Shown: positions 16,649-25,610 of the stretch, piece by piece
Position numbering within the stretch: the first letter of the stretch is position 1
Layout: each line of letters starts with the position of its first letter
Source: Firmicutes bacterium UBA4874
GTDB taxonomy: Bacteria; Bacillota; Clostridia; Caldicoprobacterales; DTU083
NCBI GenBank assembly: GCA_002399435.1
Contig: DHDO01000011.1
Location: 1 to 26,216 of the forward strand
Direction: 5' to 3'
Length of the DNA stretch: 26,216 bases
Notes under the pieces: model-generated
What the model saw: only the letters and a program-made list of their open reading frames with translations
Told to the model about the DNA's origin: nothing
The model's database searches: none
Position numbers and translations under genes: made by a program

Positions 16649-17122
16649 TCACATTCCATCGATCAATGCAACTGCCTGAGCGGCAATTCCCTCCTGCCGG
16701 CCTGGAAATCCCAGCCATTCTGTTGTCGTTGCCTTGATGTTGATACACGCCGGATCGGCGTGCAGCACAGAAGAAATGTTTTCTTTCATCTTTGGAAGAT
16801 AGGGTGCCATTTTCGGCCTCTGCGCGATGATCACGGCATCCAGATTTACAATCCCAAATCCCTTTTCCCGGAGCAGTCCGGAAACCCGCTTCAGCAGCAG
16901 CAAGCTGGAGATATCACGGTAAGCCTCCTGACTGTCCGGAAAATGCTGCCCGATGTCCCCCAGTGCAGCCGCGCCCAGCATGGCATCCATTATGGCATGG
17001 ACCAGGGCATCCGCATCCGAATGACCGAGCAGGCCCTTTTCCCATGGGATGTTCACCCCGCCCAGGATCAGCCGCCTGCCTTCCGCAAAGCGATGCACAT
17101 CGTATCCGATTCCAACCCTCAA
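16649..17122 (-). CDS. ispF: 2-C-methyl-D-erythritol 2,4-cyclodiphosphate synthase (TTG start)
   Basis: A 157-residue enzyme of the MEP isoprenoid pathway. It cyclises the CDP-methylerythritol 2-phosphate intermediate to the cyclodiphosphate, releasing CMP. The metal ligands Asp8, His10 (GYDVH) and His42 (HSDADALVH) are present, as are GDIGQHFPD (56-64) and the C-terminal signature ATTTEWLGFPGRQEGIAA (131-148). Length is typical. The start is TTG, overlapping the ispD TGA (TTGA), with GGAGGG eight bases upstream. The adjacent ispD supplies an earlier step, so the two enzymes are made together. Confidence 0.98.
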   Translation of the reverse strand: MRVGIGYDVHRFAEGRRLILGGVNIPWEKGLLGHSDADALVHAIMDAMLGAAALGDIGQHFPDSQEAYRDISSLLLLKRVSGLLREKGFGIVNLDAVIIAQRPKMAPYLPKMKENISSVLHADPACINIKATTTEWLGFPGRQEGIAAQAVALIDGM

Positions 17123-17826
17123 CCTGTTCTCCCTCCGCTTTCGAGATACCTCTCCGCGATCTCCAGATCCTCCGGAGTGGTAATCTTGATATTGGTGTAG
17201 CCGCCTTCCACCAGCCGGACCGGATGACCGAGACGTTCCACCAGGGAACTGTCATCCGTACCCAGATAATGATCTTCCTCCGCCTTTTCCTGTGCCTTCC
17301 GCAGCAGGGACAGCCGGAACGCCTGGGGCGTCTGCACCAGCCACAGCCGGCTGCGGTCCAGTGTATGTATGGAGAAGCCATCTCCGTCCGTTTCCTTGAT
17401 GGTGTCCTTGACCGGCATTCCGGCAGCGGACGCCCCGTACTGCCTGGCAGCCGCAATGCATTTCTCGATTACCTCCACCGCAGTCAGTGGACGGACCCCG
17501 TCCTGAATCACGACAATTCCTTCGCCCGGTATGGCCCGGATTGCGTTTCGGACGGATTCCTGCCTCACCGCTCCGCCTTTTACGAAAGAGACGGCCTTTT
17601 TTACCGGATAACGGCTCAGTATTTCCTGTCGAATATATTCTTCCTCCATCGTGACCACGATCAGCTCCTCCACGGATGGCGCCGCGTCAAAGGATAAAAG
17701 AGTATGGGCCAGAATCGGCCGGCCGCACAGCTTCCGATACTGCTTTGGTACCGGCCCGCCGATCCTGCGGCCCTTTCCTGCTGCCAGCAGGACCGCATAT
17801 ACCCGTTGTATTCCTGAACTTTTCAT
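17119..17826 (-). CDS. ispD: 2-C-methyl-D-erythritol 4-phosphate cytidylyltransferase
   Basis: A 235-residue nucleotidyltransferase that joins MEP and CTP to give CDP-methylerythritol in the MEP pathway. The N-terminal nucleotide-binding loop LLAAGKGRRIGG (13-24) is followed by PKQYRKLCGRPIL, and the family's VIQDGVRPL segment lies near residue 107. The C-terminal NIKITTPEDLEIAE signature is present. The ATG has a GAGAGG site eight bases upstream, and the gene starts 21 bases after the yacL stop, so it is in the same transcript. It overlaps ispF by four bases. Confidence 0.98.
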   Translation of the reverse strand: MKSSGIQRVYAVLLAAGKGRRIGGPVPKQYRKLCGRPILAHTLLSFDAAPSVEELIVVTMEEEYIRQEILSRYPVKKAVSFVKGGAVRQESVRNAIRAIPGEGIVVIQDGVRPLTAVEVIEKCIAAARQYGASAAGMPVKDTIKETDGDGFSIHTLDRSRLWLVQTPQAFRLSLLRKAQEKAEEDHYLGTDDSSLVERLGHPVRLVEGGYTNIKITTPEDLEIAERYLESGGRTG

Positions 17827-17847
17827 CCCAGAACCCTCTCCCTGAAA

Positions 17848-18957
17848 TCAGGAAACGTTTTTTTCGGCATCCTTCGGCCGGGCAAAGATCATTCTGCCGG
17901 CAGCCGTCTGCAAAACGCTGGTCACCAAAACGCCTATGGTTTTCCCGACATGCTTTTTGCCGCCGTCCACCACGATCATCGTCCCGTCGTCCAGGTAAGC
18001 GATCCCCTGACCGGTCTCCTTGCCGTCCTTGATGACCTGTACCACCATTTCCTCACCTGGCAGCACTACCGGCTTTACAGCATTGGCCAGTTCATTGATG
18101 TTGAGCACGGGAACGCCCTGAAACTCCGCCACCTTGTTCAGATTGTAGTCGTTGGTCAGGACTTTGCCCTTCAGCAGCTGTCCCAGTTTCAAAAGCTTGG
18201 CGTCCACCTCCGCAACATCCGTGAAATCCCCTTCGTAGATTTCCACACCAATCTCCAGTTCCTTCTGGATCCGATTCAGAATATCCAGCCCCCGCCGGCC
18301 CCGGTTGCGCTTCAGGGCATCGGAGGAATCCGCAATATGCCGGAGCTCCTGCAGCACAAAGGACGGTATCACCAGCGGTCCCTCAACAAAGCCGGTCTGG
18401 CAGATGTCAAAGATGCGTCCATCGATAATCACGCTGGTATCCAGGATCTTGGGAACGCCCGTCTTTTCACCGGAAGTCTTCTCTTTGGAAACTTTTTCCT
18501 TTGAAATCTTCCGGAAAAGTGCCAGACTGCTCAATTCCTCCCGCCTTTTGGTTGCAATGTTGATGCCCAGGTAAGTAAATAAAATATAGATCGCAACGGA
18601 AAGAACCATCGACAGCCAGGGAATCTTCAAACGGTTGATGGGCTCCGTAATCAAATACGCAATAATCAGCCCGACGATCAGACCAATGGCGCCAAACAGA
18701 ATGTCCGGTGTGGGCACATCCGAAAACTTACTCTCAACCCACCTCAAAAAAGCAATCGAGTGCTTTATAATACGGGATGACAGTAAGAATAAAATAATTG
18801 CGAACGCAAGACCAAAAATCGAAAAAAGAACCGTGTCCTGATACTGGGGAAGCAGTACAATGTGAAAATGATTCAAAACCGAACGGACCGGAAATGCAAT
18901 CCAGATCCCCAGGGCAAGACCAAGCAAAGAGAGTAAAAATTGCATAGCTCTCCTCAT
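17848..18957 (-). CDS. yacL: YacL-like membrane protein with PIN and TRAM domains
   Basis: A 369-residue protein. Four membrane spans fill the N-terminal third (about residues 6-24, 43-62, 85-104 and 112-130). A PIN nuclease-type domain follows (about 170-290) with the acidic residues expected for metal binding: Asp173 (LDTSVIIDGR), Glu204 (QELRHIA), Asp252 (VDAKLL) and Asp270 (TNDYNL). A TRAM RNA-binding domain closes the protein (about 300-360). The combination is that of B. subtilis YacL, a putative membrane-tethered RNase of undetermined substrate, encoded at the same place before ispD. A very strong AGGAGGTGA site precedes the ATG. A Lys/Glu/Ser-rich linker with repeated SKEK units joins membrane and PIN parts. 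Confidence 0.95.
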   Translation of the reverse strand: MRRAMQFLLSLLGLALGIWIAFPVRSVLNHFHIVLLPQYQDTVLFSIFGLAFAIILFLLSSRIIKHSIAFLRWVESKFSDVPTPDILFGAIGLIVGLIIAYLITEPINRLKIPWLSMVLSVAIYILFTYLGINIATKRREELSSLALFRKISKEKVSKEKTSGEKTGVPKILDTSVIIDGRIFDICQTGFVEGPLVIPSFVLQELRHIADSSDALKRNRGRRGLDILNRIQKELEIGVEIYEGDFTDVAEVDAKLLKLGQLLKGKVLTNDYNLNKVAEFQGVPVLNINELANAVKPVVLPGEEMVVQVIKDGKETGQGIAYLDDGTMIVVDGGKKHVGKTIGVLVTSVLQTAAGRMIFARPKDAEKNVS

Positions 18958-18977
18958 TTTATCACCTCCTATTGTTT

Positions 18978-18995
18978 ATTATAACTATTATACCA
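18978..18995 (-). promoter_or_regulatory. Extended -10 promoter region for yacL-ispD-ispF
   Basis: TGGTATAAT (TATAAT at 18992-18987) is an extended -10 element with no clear -35 box. A second TATAAT lies nine bases downstream (18983-18978). Both sit between the carD terminator and the yacL ribosome binding site. Confidence 0.45.
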
Positions 18996-19023
18996 AAATT
19001 TTATAAGGGAGGATGGGGAAAAG

Positions 19024-19052
19024 AAAAAAATACAGCGCCTGTCAGACGCTGT
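19024..19052 (-). terminator. Intrinsic terminator of carD, overlapping its stop codon
   Basis: ACAGCG pairs with CGCTGT across a nine-base loop that contains the carD TGA. On the minus strand A, TTTTTTT, C and TTTT follow. The first arm lies in the last codons of carD. Confidence 0.72.
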
Positions 19053-19533
19053 CCTGTTTCAATGTGATTTTATCGATCATGGATGCGATGTCTTCTTCTT
19101 TCTGCGAAGTGGACAAAACAATTTCACTGATAAGAATCTGTCTTGCAGTATTCAGCATTTTCCTTTCCGCCGTGGACAATCCCTTGTCCCGCTCCCGAAT
19201 CATCAGATCCCGTACCACACCAGCGACCTCATATATGTCACCGCTCTTTATCTTTTCCAGATTCATCCGATATCTCTTGTTCCAGTTGTCCGGAAGAGAG
19301 GAGCTGTGTTTGCCAAGGACCTTTACCACCTTGCCGACTTCACCGCCGGATATGATTTCCCGGATCCCGACCTCCTCCACGCTCTTTGTCGGAATCATGA
19401 CCTTCATGCTGCCAATGGGAAAATGGAGTATATAATAGGGCTGCTTCTCACCAAGGATTTCCTTTGTCTCTATCCCTTCAATGATACCTGCGCCATGCAT
19501 GGGATAGACCACTTTATCTCCGATCTCAAACAC
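19042..19533 (-). CDS. carD: CarD-family transcriptional regulator (GTG start)
   Basis: A 163-residue protein of the CarD/CdnL family, which binds the RNA polymerase beta subunit and stabilises open promoter complexes. The N-terminal Tudor-like interaction domain begins FEIGDKVVYPMHGAGIIEGI and runs to about residue 60. The C-terminal all-helical DNA-contacting domain includes a conserved Trp (DNWNKRYR, near residue 84) and ERKMLNTAR. The open frame extends 38 codons further upstream, across the promoter. The GTG used here is nine bases after AAAGGAGG and gives the standard N-terminus. It is a single-gene unit with tandem promoters and its own terminator. In several Clostridia carD sits next to yacL or ispD, as here. 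Confidence 0.95.
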   Translation of the reverse strand: MFEIGDKVVYPMHGAGIIEGIETKEILGEKQPYYILHFPIGSMKVMIPTKSVEEVGIREIISGGEVGKVVKVLGKHSSSLPDNWNKRYRMNLEKIKSGDIYEVAGVVRDLMIRERDKGLSTAERKMLNTARQILISEIVLSTSQKEEDIASMIDKITLKQDSV

Positions 19534-19578
19534 TTGATGATGCCTCCTTTCGCTCTGCTTCTTACAAACATTATTTAC

Positions 19579-19607
19579 ATTATAGCACAAGCCAACCGAA
19601 TTGTCAA
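19579..19607 (-). promoter_or_regulatory. Consensus sigma-A promoter P1 for carD
   Basis: Perfect TTGACA, 17-base spacer and perfect TATAAT with an upstream TG (extended -10). The leader to the GTG start is about 40 bases. Confidence 0.85.
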
Positions 19608-19615
19608 AAACAGTT

Positions 19616-19644
19616 ATTCTAACACATGATATTGTTGAAGTCAA
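19616..19644 (-). promoter_or_regulatory. Second sigma-A promoter P2 for carD
   Basis: TTGACT (5 of 6), 17-base spacer and TAGAAT (5 of 6) with an upstream TG. It lies 37 bases upstream of P1. Its -35 is part of a short palindrome, GTTGA-AG-TCAAC on the plus strand. Confidence 0.55.
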
Positions 19645-19676
19645 CACGAAATCTGTGAGTTTTATCGGAATTATTC

Positions 19677-19712
19677 ATATCTCAATATCTCATATCTCTG
19701 ATTCTGAGAGAT
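19677..19712. repeat. Three ATATCTC repeats and a small hairpin between radA and carD
   Basis: ATATCTC occurs at 19677, 19685 and 19692. The last copy overlaps a 6-bp inverted repeat (ATCTCT with AGAGAT, seven-base loop). No T-run follows on the minus strand, so it is not a proper terminator for radA. Confidence 0.4.
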
Positions 19713-19738
19713 CCGGGTATCATGTGAAGAATTTTGAA

Positions 19739-21106
19739 CTACCGGCCCATGACCATATTCAGGGCGTCGTTCAGAGTGGGCGCACCCAGAAGGGAAAATC
19801 CCGGTTCCGTATGAACCTTCTCTGCGCTGACCGGAACAATGGCCCTGCGAAAGCCCATCCTGCGGGATTCGCGGATTCGCTGTTCCATATGGGACACAGC
19901 GCGGACCTCCCCAGCCAGTCCAACCTCTCCGATGATCACCGTATAGGGATTGACCGGACAGTCCCGAAAACTGGAAGCCAGTGCCACAGCCAGCCCCAGG
20001 TCCACCGCAGGCTCGTCGATCTTTACCCCTCCGGCTACCTTGACAAAAGCGTCGCTGCCGCCCAAGAGCAGGCCGGCCCGCTTTTCCAGCACAGCCAGGA
20101 GCAGCTGCAGGCGGTTCAGATCGATTCCGTTGGTGGTCCGGCGGGCATTCTGATAGCTGGAGGATCCAACCAGCGCCTGTACCTCCACCAAAATCGGACG
20201 TGTCCCTTCCATCACCGGCACAACCACCGTCCCGCTGGCGTTCACCGGCCGCTCGGACAGGAACAGCTCCGACGCATTGGGAATGTCCTTCAGCCCGGCA
20301 TCGCCAATCTCATAAACCCCGATCTCCAGCGATCCAAAACGATTCTTCACCGCATGAAGAATACGGTATTGCGTATATCGTTCCCCTTCAAAATACAATA
20401 CGGTGTCCACCATATGCTCCAGCACCCTGGGGCCTGCAATGGCGCCTTCCTTTGTCACATGCCCGGCAGTAAAAACCGCTGTCCCGGTGTTCTTTGCCAT
20501 ACGCAGCAGCTGAGCAGCACTTTCCCGCACCTGTACCACACTTCCCGGTGCAGATGGAATATCCGGCTTGTAAACGGTCTGTATGGAGTCGACGATGAGG
20601 ACCACCGGCTTCACGTTTTTCATATGCTCTTCAATGATCTGCATATCGGCTTCCGCCACCACAAAAAAGTCGTCCGCCATGGCTCCCAGCCGCTCTGCCC
20701 GCAGGCGCACCTGCTGTGGACTTTCCTCTGCGCTGATGTACAGGACGGGGCCGCGGTCCTCCGCAACCCGGCAAGCCAGATGGGTCAGCAGCGTACTTTT
20801 GCCGATCCCCGGATCTCCTCCCACCAGCACAAAGGATCCCGGTACAATACCACCTCCCAGCACCCGGTCCAGCTCCATGGAGCCGCTGGAAAAACGGGGC
20901 GTTTCCGAAAAGCTGACCTGATTCACCGACATGGGCCGGGCCGGATCTCCGCTGCCCACTCCCAGTCCCCTGACAGGCTCCTCCTTTTTCACGACTTCTT
21001 CCACGATGGTATTCCATTCCCCGCAGCTGCTGCAGAATCCCGCCCATTTATAATAATGCTGGCCGCAGGACTGGCAGACCCAGATGGTATTTTTCTTCTT
21101 TGACAT
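19739..21106 (-). CDS. radA: DNA repair protein RadA
   Basis: A 455-residue RadA (Sms) protein, a DnaB-like hexameric motor that helps process recombination intermediates and branch migration. The N-terminal zinc finger has Cys11, Cys14, Cys25 and Cys28. The RecA-like core carries Walker A GGDPGIGKST (96-105), a Walker B-like VVLIVDSIQ segment near 168-176, and the RadA-specific KNRFG motif (254-258). The C-terminal Lon-protease-like domain (about 280-455) includes GGVKIDEPAVDLGLA and lacks an obvious proteolytic serine. Length is normal. A GAGGG site precedes the ATG. In B. subtilis radA is followed by disA, but here the next gene is carD. A strong terminator separates it from clpC. Confidence 0.98.
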   Translation of the reverse strand: MSKKKNTIWVCQSCGQHYYKWAGFCSSCGEWNTIVEEVVKKEEPVRGLGVGSGDPARPMSVNQVSFSETPRFSSGSMELDRVLGGGIVPGSFVLVGGDPGIGKSTLLTHLACRVAEDRGPVLYISAEESPQQVRLRAERLGAMADDFFVVAEADMQIIEEHMKNVKPVVLIVDSIQTVYKPDIPSAPGSVVQVRESAAQLLRMAKNTGTAVFTAGHVTKEGAIAGPRVLEHMVDTVLYFEGERYTQYRILHAVKNRFGSLEIGVYEIGDAGLKDIPNASELFLSERPVNASGTVVVPVMEGTRPILVEVQALVGSSSYQNARRTTNGIDLNRLQLLLAVLEKRAGLLLGGSDAFVKVAGGVKIDEPAVDLGLAVALASSFRDCPVNPYTVIIGEVGLAGEVRAVSHMEQRIRESRRMGFRRAIVPVSAEKVHTEPGFSLLGAPTLNDALNMVMGR

Positions 21107-21166
21107 CTTTTCCCTCTTCCACGTTTTCTCCCATGTATTGCAAATACAAATCCGGTACCTGGTATC

Positions 21167-21196
21167 ATTCTATAAAGAATGGGGAAAATCCTGCAA
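21167..21196 (-). promoter_or_regulatory. Possible promoter for radA
   Basis: TTGCAG (4 of 6), 18-base spacer and TAGAAT (5 of 6), between the clpC terminator and radA. The leader would be about 55 bases. It is a modest match, but radA needs a start point after the strong terminator upstream. Confidence 0.4.
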
Positions 21197-21281
21197 AAGT
21201 CCTTCACGCACAAGTCCTCCACTTCAAGGAAGTCCGTGGGAATATGCGGAAATCTGTCTTTAAGCCTATCCGTTTCTCCAT

Positions 21282-21319
21282 AAAAAAAAGCCGGGTACAG
21301 CATTTATACTGTACCCGGC
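21282..21319 (-). terminator. Strong intrinsic terminator of the ctsR-mcsA-mcsB-clpC operon
   Basis: A perfect 11-bp GC-rich stem (GCCGGGTACAG with CTGTACCCGGC, eight-base loop) is followed on the minus strand by eight T residues, 23 bases past the clpC stop. Confidence 0.93.
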
Positions 21320-21341
21320 CCGGTCACCCGGGAAAGGGGGG

Positions 21342-23810
21342 TCATTTCCCTGTCATGACCTTATCCGGCTCTTTCGGCTGCAGGCCGTGGAAACTCAGCT
21401 TGCCGTCCTTCATGCCAACCTGTATCTTCTCGCCGACCTTTACGTTCCCCGCCAGGATCTCCTCGGAAAGATTGTCTTCCACCATCCTCTGGATCACCCT
21501 GCGCAGCGGCCGGGCGCCGTAGGTTGGATCAAAGCCTTCCTTTGCCATATGGTCCTGGGCTTCCTGCGTCACCTCCAGGAAGATGTTCCTCTTGGCCAGT
21601 CTCCTGGAAACATCGGCCAGCATCAGTTTGACGATCTTTTTCAGATCGCTTTCCTCCAGCGCATGGAACACTATGGTTTCGTCAATCCGGTTCAGAAACT
21701 CCGGCCGGAAGGTCTTTTTCAGCTCTCCCATGATGTTGTCCTTCATCTTTTCATATTCGGACGCAGCCATATTATCTGTGGCAGTAAACCCGATGGTGCT
21801 CTGCTTGCGGATGGTATGCGCGCCGACATTGGACGTCATGACCACCACCGTATTTCGGAAATCCACCGTCCGCCCCTTGGAGTCCGTCAATCGCCCGTCC
21901 TCCAGGATCTGCAGCAAAATGTTGAACACATCGGGATGGGCCTTTTCGATTTCATCCAGCAGCACAACGGAGTAAGGCTTTCTGCGGACCTTTTCCGTCA
22001 GCTGTCCGCCTTCCTCATAGCCCACATATCCCGGAGGAGAGCCGACCAGCCGGGAGACACTGTAGCGCTCCATGTATTCGGACATATCAATCCGGATCAT
22101 GGCATCTTCTTCACCGAACAACGCTTCTGCAAGGGCTTTGCACAATTCCGTCTTGCCTACCCCTGTGGGTCCCAGAAAGATAAAGGAACCAATGGGGCGT
22201 CTGGGATCCTTCAGTCCGGCTCTTGCCCGCCGGATTGCCCGGGACACAGCCTTTACCGCCTCTTCCTGCCCGATAACGCGCTTGTGCAGGATGCTCTCCA
22301 TATTGAGCAGCCGCTCCTTTTCATTTTCCGTCAGCTTCCTGACCGGAATCCCGGTCCAGCTTGCCACGATCTGAGCCACTTCCTCCTCTCCCACCGTTTC
22401 CCTGTTCGTGGTGGACTCCCGGGTCAGGCTGTTCTTCATTTCCTCGATTTTATCCTTGACCTTCTGTTCCTCGTCCCGGATCCGGGCTGCCTTTTCATAG
22501 TTCTGATTCATGACAGCCTCTTCCTTTTCCTTCATCAGGTCTTCCTTTTTCGTTTCCAGATCCTTCAGGTCCGGCGGAGCGGTAAAGCTTTGCAGCCGCA
22601 CCCGGGAAGCCGCTTCATCAATCAGATCGATGGCCTTGTCCGGCAGGAAGCGGTCGGTGATATAGCGGCCCGACAGATCGACGGCCGCCTTCAGGGCTTC
22701 GTCCGTAATCCGGACCTTGTGATGCGCCTCGTATTTGTCCCTCAGTCCGAACAGGATCTGCACTGCCTCATCCCTGGAAGGCTCTTCCACCATGACCGGC
22801 TGGAACCGACGCTCCAGGGCAGGATCCTTTTCCACATTCTTATGGTATTCCTCTATCGTGGTGGCGCCAATGGCCTGGATCTCTCCTCGGGCCAGAGCGG
22901 GCTTCAGGATATTGGAAGCATCGATGGCGCCTTCCGCGGCGCCCGCACCGATAATGGTATGCATTTCATCGATAAACAGGATCACGTCTCCCGCTTTCCG
23001 GATTTCCGCCATGATGTTCTTCAGCCGTTCCTCAAACTCTCCGCGGTATTTTGCACCGGCCACCATGCCGGCCATGTCCAGGGTAACAATCCGCTTCCCT
23101 TTCAGCAGGCCGGGGATATTGCCTTCCTGGATTTTCTGCGCCAGGCCCTCCGCAACGGCCGTTTTGCCGACCCCGGCTTCCCCGATCAGAACCGGGTTGT
23201 TCTTGGTCCGGCGGCACAGGATCTGCATGACCCGCTGGATTTCCTTATCCCTTCCAATGACCGGGTCCAGCTTGCCTTCTTCTGCCATATCCGTTAAATC
23301 CCGGCCGTACTGATCCAGTGTGGGAGTATCCGTTTTCTTCTTCCCGGAGGACTGATGGGCTTCCATGCCCTCTTCCTTCAGCATTTTTATAATCTGCTCC
23401 CGGGCATACCCGAGATCCACTCCGCACTCCATGAGGATCCGGGCGGCGACTCCTTCCCCTTCCCGGATCAGGGCCAGCAGCAAATGCTCGGTGCCCACAT
23501 AGTTGTGTCCGAGATTTCTCGCTTCGTAAAAGCTGAGCTCCATGACCCGCTTGGTTCTCGGCGTATAGCCAAACCCTTCTGTAAAGTTATAATTTCCCTT
23601 GCCAACCAGGCTTTCCACCTGATTTCTTACGGTATCGACATCCACACCCAGCTCCTTCAGTACCCGGGCAGCTGCGCCTTCGCCTTCCCTCAGAAGTCCG
23701 AGAAGCAGGTGCTCCGTTCCTACATAATTATGTCCCAGATTCCTTGCCTCTTCCTGGGCGTAGATCAGGGCACGCTGGGCTCTTTCTGTAAATCGGCCGA
23801 AAAAAGCCAT
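21342..23810 (-). CDS. clpC: ATP-dependent Clp protease ATP-binding subunit ClpC
   Basis: An 822-residue AAA+ unfoldase that feeds proteins to ClpP, with McsB-tagged phosphoarginine proteins as known substrates in Bacillus. Two Clp-N repeats fill residues 1-145, each with the [12 protein letters not shown] sequence. The first AAA+ domain has Walker A GEAGVGKT (210-217) and Walker B VILFIDE (276-282). The UVR-containing middle domain spans about 410-465. The second AAA+ domain has Walker A GPTGVGKT (547-554) and the STIGF loop that contacts ClpP. AGGAGG is seven bases before the ATG and overlaps the mcsB stop codon. It is the last gene of the CtsR-controlled operon and lacks no key motif. Confidence 0.99.
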   Translation of the reverse strand: MAFFGRFTERAQRALIYAQEEARNLGHNYVGTEHLLLGLLREGEGAAARVLKELGVDVDTVRNQVESLVGKGNYNFTEGFGYTPRTKRVMELSFYEARNLGHNYVGTEHLLLALIREGEGVAARILMECGVDLGYAREQIIKMLKEEGMEAHQSSGKKKTDTPTLDQYGRDLTDMAEEGKLDPVIGRDKEIQRVMQILCRRTKNNPVLIGEAGVGKTAVAEGLAQKIQEGNIPGLLKGKRIVTLDMAGMVAGAKYRGEFEERLKNIMAEIRKAGDVILFIDEMHTIIGAGAAEGAIDASNILKPALARGEIQAIGATTIEEYHKNVEKDPALERRFQPVMVEEPSRDEAVQILFGLRDKYEAHHKVRITDEALKAAVDLSGRYITDRFLPDKAIDLIDEAASRVRLQSFTAPPDLKDLETKKEDLMKEKEEAVMNQNYEKAARIRDEEQKVKDKIEEMKNSLTRESTTNRETVGEEEVAQIVASWTGIPVRKLTENEKERLLNMESILHKRVIGQEEAVKAVSRAIRRARAGLKDPRRPIGSFIFLGPTGVGKTELCKALAEALFGEEDAMIRIDMSEYMERYSVSRLVGSPPGYVGYEEGGQLTEKVRRKPYSVVLLDEIEKAHPDVFNILLQILEDGRLTDSKGRTVDFRNTVVVMTSNVGAHTIRKQSTIGFTATDNMAASEYEKMKDNIMGELKKTFRPEFLNRIDETIVFHALEESDLKKIVKLMLADVSRRLAKRNIFLEVTQEAQDHMAKEGFDPTYGARPLRRVIQRMVEDNLSEEILAGNVKVGEKIQVGMKDGKLSFHGLQPKEPDKVMTGK

Positions 23811-23821
23811 ATGACAACCTC

Positions 23822-24871
23822 CTAACTGTTAGTCTCTTTATTTATTATCTCTTTCATTGCTTTCCTTATGAGATCCGCCCGCACAATGTTGACTTCCATC
23901 TCATCCAGCTGTCTGCCGGCTTTCTTCCGGACACCGGCCGGCTGGCCCTCCGTCATGAGAGTGTCCAGGACTTCCGTATTGATATTGGGAAGAATCCCCA
24001 TACTGATGCCCATCCGCACCTGGGAAATCAGCGTCATGAACTCCTTGAGCTCCAGCACCCTGGCATGGCACAGGATACCAAAGGAACGCCAGATGGCATC
24101 CCTGAACTGAATCCCGTTAAACTTCAGAAGGGCCTTTCTTGCCATTCGCTCATTCTCCACAATCTGACGGCAGGCAACAGTCAGATTATTAATAATATCC
24201 TCCTCCGAGGATCCCAATGTGATCTGGTTGGAGATCTGATAAATGTTTCCAAGGGCCTCGGTGCCTTCCCCATAAATGCCCCGTGCCGTCAATCCGATCT
24301 TGGATATGGCCTGCAGGATGGCATTCATCTGGTTGTTGGCCGTCAGCGCCGGCAGATGCAGCATGACCGACGCCCTCAGGCCGGTACCCACATTGGTGGG
24401 ACAGCTGGTCAGATAACCCAGATCCTTGTCATAGGCATAATCGACTTCCTCTTCTATGACATCATCCACATGATTCAGCGTTTCCCATGCCTGATTCATC
24501 TGGAAGCCGGGAAGGATGCACTGCATCCGGATATGATCTTCCTCATTCACCATGACCGTGACCTTTTCCGAAGAATCCAGGGCCAAAGCCGATATCTCAG
24601 GGCTTTTCATCAGATCCGGGCTCGCCAGATGCTTTTCCACCAATATCTGCTGTTCCAAGGCCGGTACATCCTTTATATAGAAAAACGAAAAATCCGAGTC
24701 CAGATCCGATTTCCCATCCTGGATGCTCTTCCTGACTTTTTCAGCGATTTCCTTCGCCTGCTTTTCCGGAAGGATCCCCGGGAAAGGATATTTTGCCACA
24801 TTCCTTGCCAAACGGGTTCGGCTGCTCAGCACAACATCCCTGGCCGGTCCCTTTTCATTGATCCAGCTCAT
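23822..24871 (-). CDS. mcsB: Protein arginine kinase McsB
   Basis: A 349-residue kinase that phosphorylates arginine residues, marking proteins for ClpC-ClpP and inactivating CtsR under stress. It has the guanidino-kinase fold hallmarks: phosphate-binding arginines in [10 protein letters not shown] (15-24), the NEEDH segment (109-113) and the catalytic CPTNVGTG loop with Cys157. The C-terminal phosphoarginine-sensing region includes the conserved Arg in RADLIRKAM. Length is normal. Its ATG overlaps the mcsA TGA (ATGA), so McsA and McsB are made together, as expected for an activator-kinase pair. Confidence 0.98.
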   Translation of the reverse strand: MSWINEKGPARDVVLSSRTRLARNVAKYPFPGILPEKQAKEIAEKVRKSIQDGKSDLDSDFSFFYIKDVPALEQQILVEKHLASPDLMKSPEISALALDSSEKVTVMVNEEDHIRMQCILPGFQMNQAWETLNHVDDVIEEEVDYAYDKDLGYLTSCPTNVGTGLRASVMLHLPALTANNQMNAILQAISKIGLTARGIYGEGTEALGNIYQISNQITLGSSEEDIINNLTVACRQIVENERMARKALLKFNGIQFRDAIWRSFGILCHARVLELKEFMTLISQVRMGISMGILPNINTEVLDTLMTEGQPAGVRKKAGRQLDEMEVNIVRADLIRKAMKEIINKETNS

Positions 24872-25563
24872 TGCCCGTTCCCTCCCTGCTTATTTTCATC
24901 ATCGTTTTCCGGTTTATTTTGTCCGTCCTCTTCCGGCCCGTTTTGTCCATTGCTCTCCGGTTTATTTTGTCCGTCGTTTTCCTGCCGGTCTTGTTCCTTG
25001 TCCTCCGGCTGCGTTTGCTTGTTCTCCTTCTTGCCGTCCGACGGATCCTTGCCGGACTGCTCCAGCTCTCTGATCTGATCCCGCAGCACCGCGGCTTTCT
25101 CAAAGGCTTCCGTTTCCACGGCCTTTTTCAGCTCCGCCTTGAGACTGGTGATCTTCTTCTGCCGTACCAGGCCCGATCCGCTTCGCTTCGGCACCTTCCC
25201 GGTATGAACCGTATTTCCCTGTATCCTTCGCAGGAGCGGAAGCAATTCCTCACGGAAGGACTGATAGCAGTCCTCACATCCCAGCAGCCCCGTCTTGCGG
25301 AACTGATTGAAGTCCATCCCGCAGACACTGCACTTGGGCGCCATGGGTTTCTCATAAGCGGAACTGGCAGCACTCTGCTCGCTCTGGTTCTGCATGTCCA
25401 TAAAGCTGGCAATCAAATCATTTATCGTAAATGGAGTGACATTCATGAAATCCTGCCTCTGTCTGGCACAGTCCTCACAAAGATGAAGCTCTGTCTTATG
25501 ATTATCTATTATTTTCACCAAATGTACAGTTGCGGGTTTCTGTTTGCATTCCTGACATAACAT
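24868..25563 (-). CDS. mcsA: McsA, activator of McsB kinase, with extended repetitive tail
   Basis: A 231-residue zinc-binding protein that activates McsB and helps control CtsR. Four CxxC-type pairs are visible: CQEC (3-6), CEDC, CSVC and CEDC. A UVR motif follows (about residues 135-170, KAVETEAFEKAAVLRDQIRE). Residues 171-231 form an unusual hydrophilic tail with repeated DGQNKPE-like units and almost no hydrophobic residues; typical McsA proteins are shorter and lack it. The open frame starts 17 codons earlier, but MLCQEC is the family's usual N-terminus. GGGAG lies 11 bases upstream, somewhat far. It overlaps mcsB by four bases. Confidence 0.95.
   Translation of the reverse strand: MLCQECKQKPATVHLVKIIDNHKTELHLCEDCARQRQDFMNVTPFTINDLIASFMDMQNQSEQSAASSAYEKPMAPKCSVCGMDFNQFRKTGLLGCEDCYQSFREELLPLLRRIQGNTVHTGKVPKRSGSGLVRQKKITSLKAELKKAVETEAFEKAAVLRDQIRELEQSGKDPSDGKKENKQTQPEDKEQDRQENDGQNKPESNGQNGPEEDGQNKPENDDENKQGGNGQ
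24908..24979. repeat. Three tandem 24-bp repeats in the mcsA tail
   Basis: Units begin with TCCGG at 24908, 24932 and 24956 on the plus strand. The first and third share 22 of 24 bases; the second is more diverged. They encode the DGQNKPE/NGQNGPE repeats of the McsA tail, in frame. Confidence 0.85.
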
Positions 25564-25610
25564 AATTCTTTCATCTCCCTCAAAATATATATACCAATCC
25601 AATAGCCCAT

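Noticed and set aside
19534..19647. 38-codon N-terminal extension of CarD
   Set aside because: The extension runs through the consensus P1 promoter, and the GTG after AAAGGAGG gives the family's normal start.
19601..21103. 500-codon plus-strand frame opposite radA
   Set aside because: radA is unambiguous on the minus strand; the antisense frame has odd composition (His/Pro/Gln rich) and covers the carD promoter region.
21387..23297. 636-codon plus-strand frame opposite clpC
   Set aside because: clpC is complete with all motifs; the antisense product has no domain and an atypical composition.
24871..25560. Plus-strand frame opposite mcsA with Leu/Arg-rich product
   Set aside because: It mirrors the mcsA repeat region; no ribosome binding site or homology is evident.
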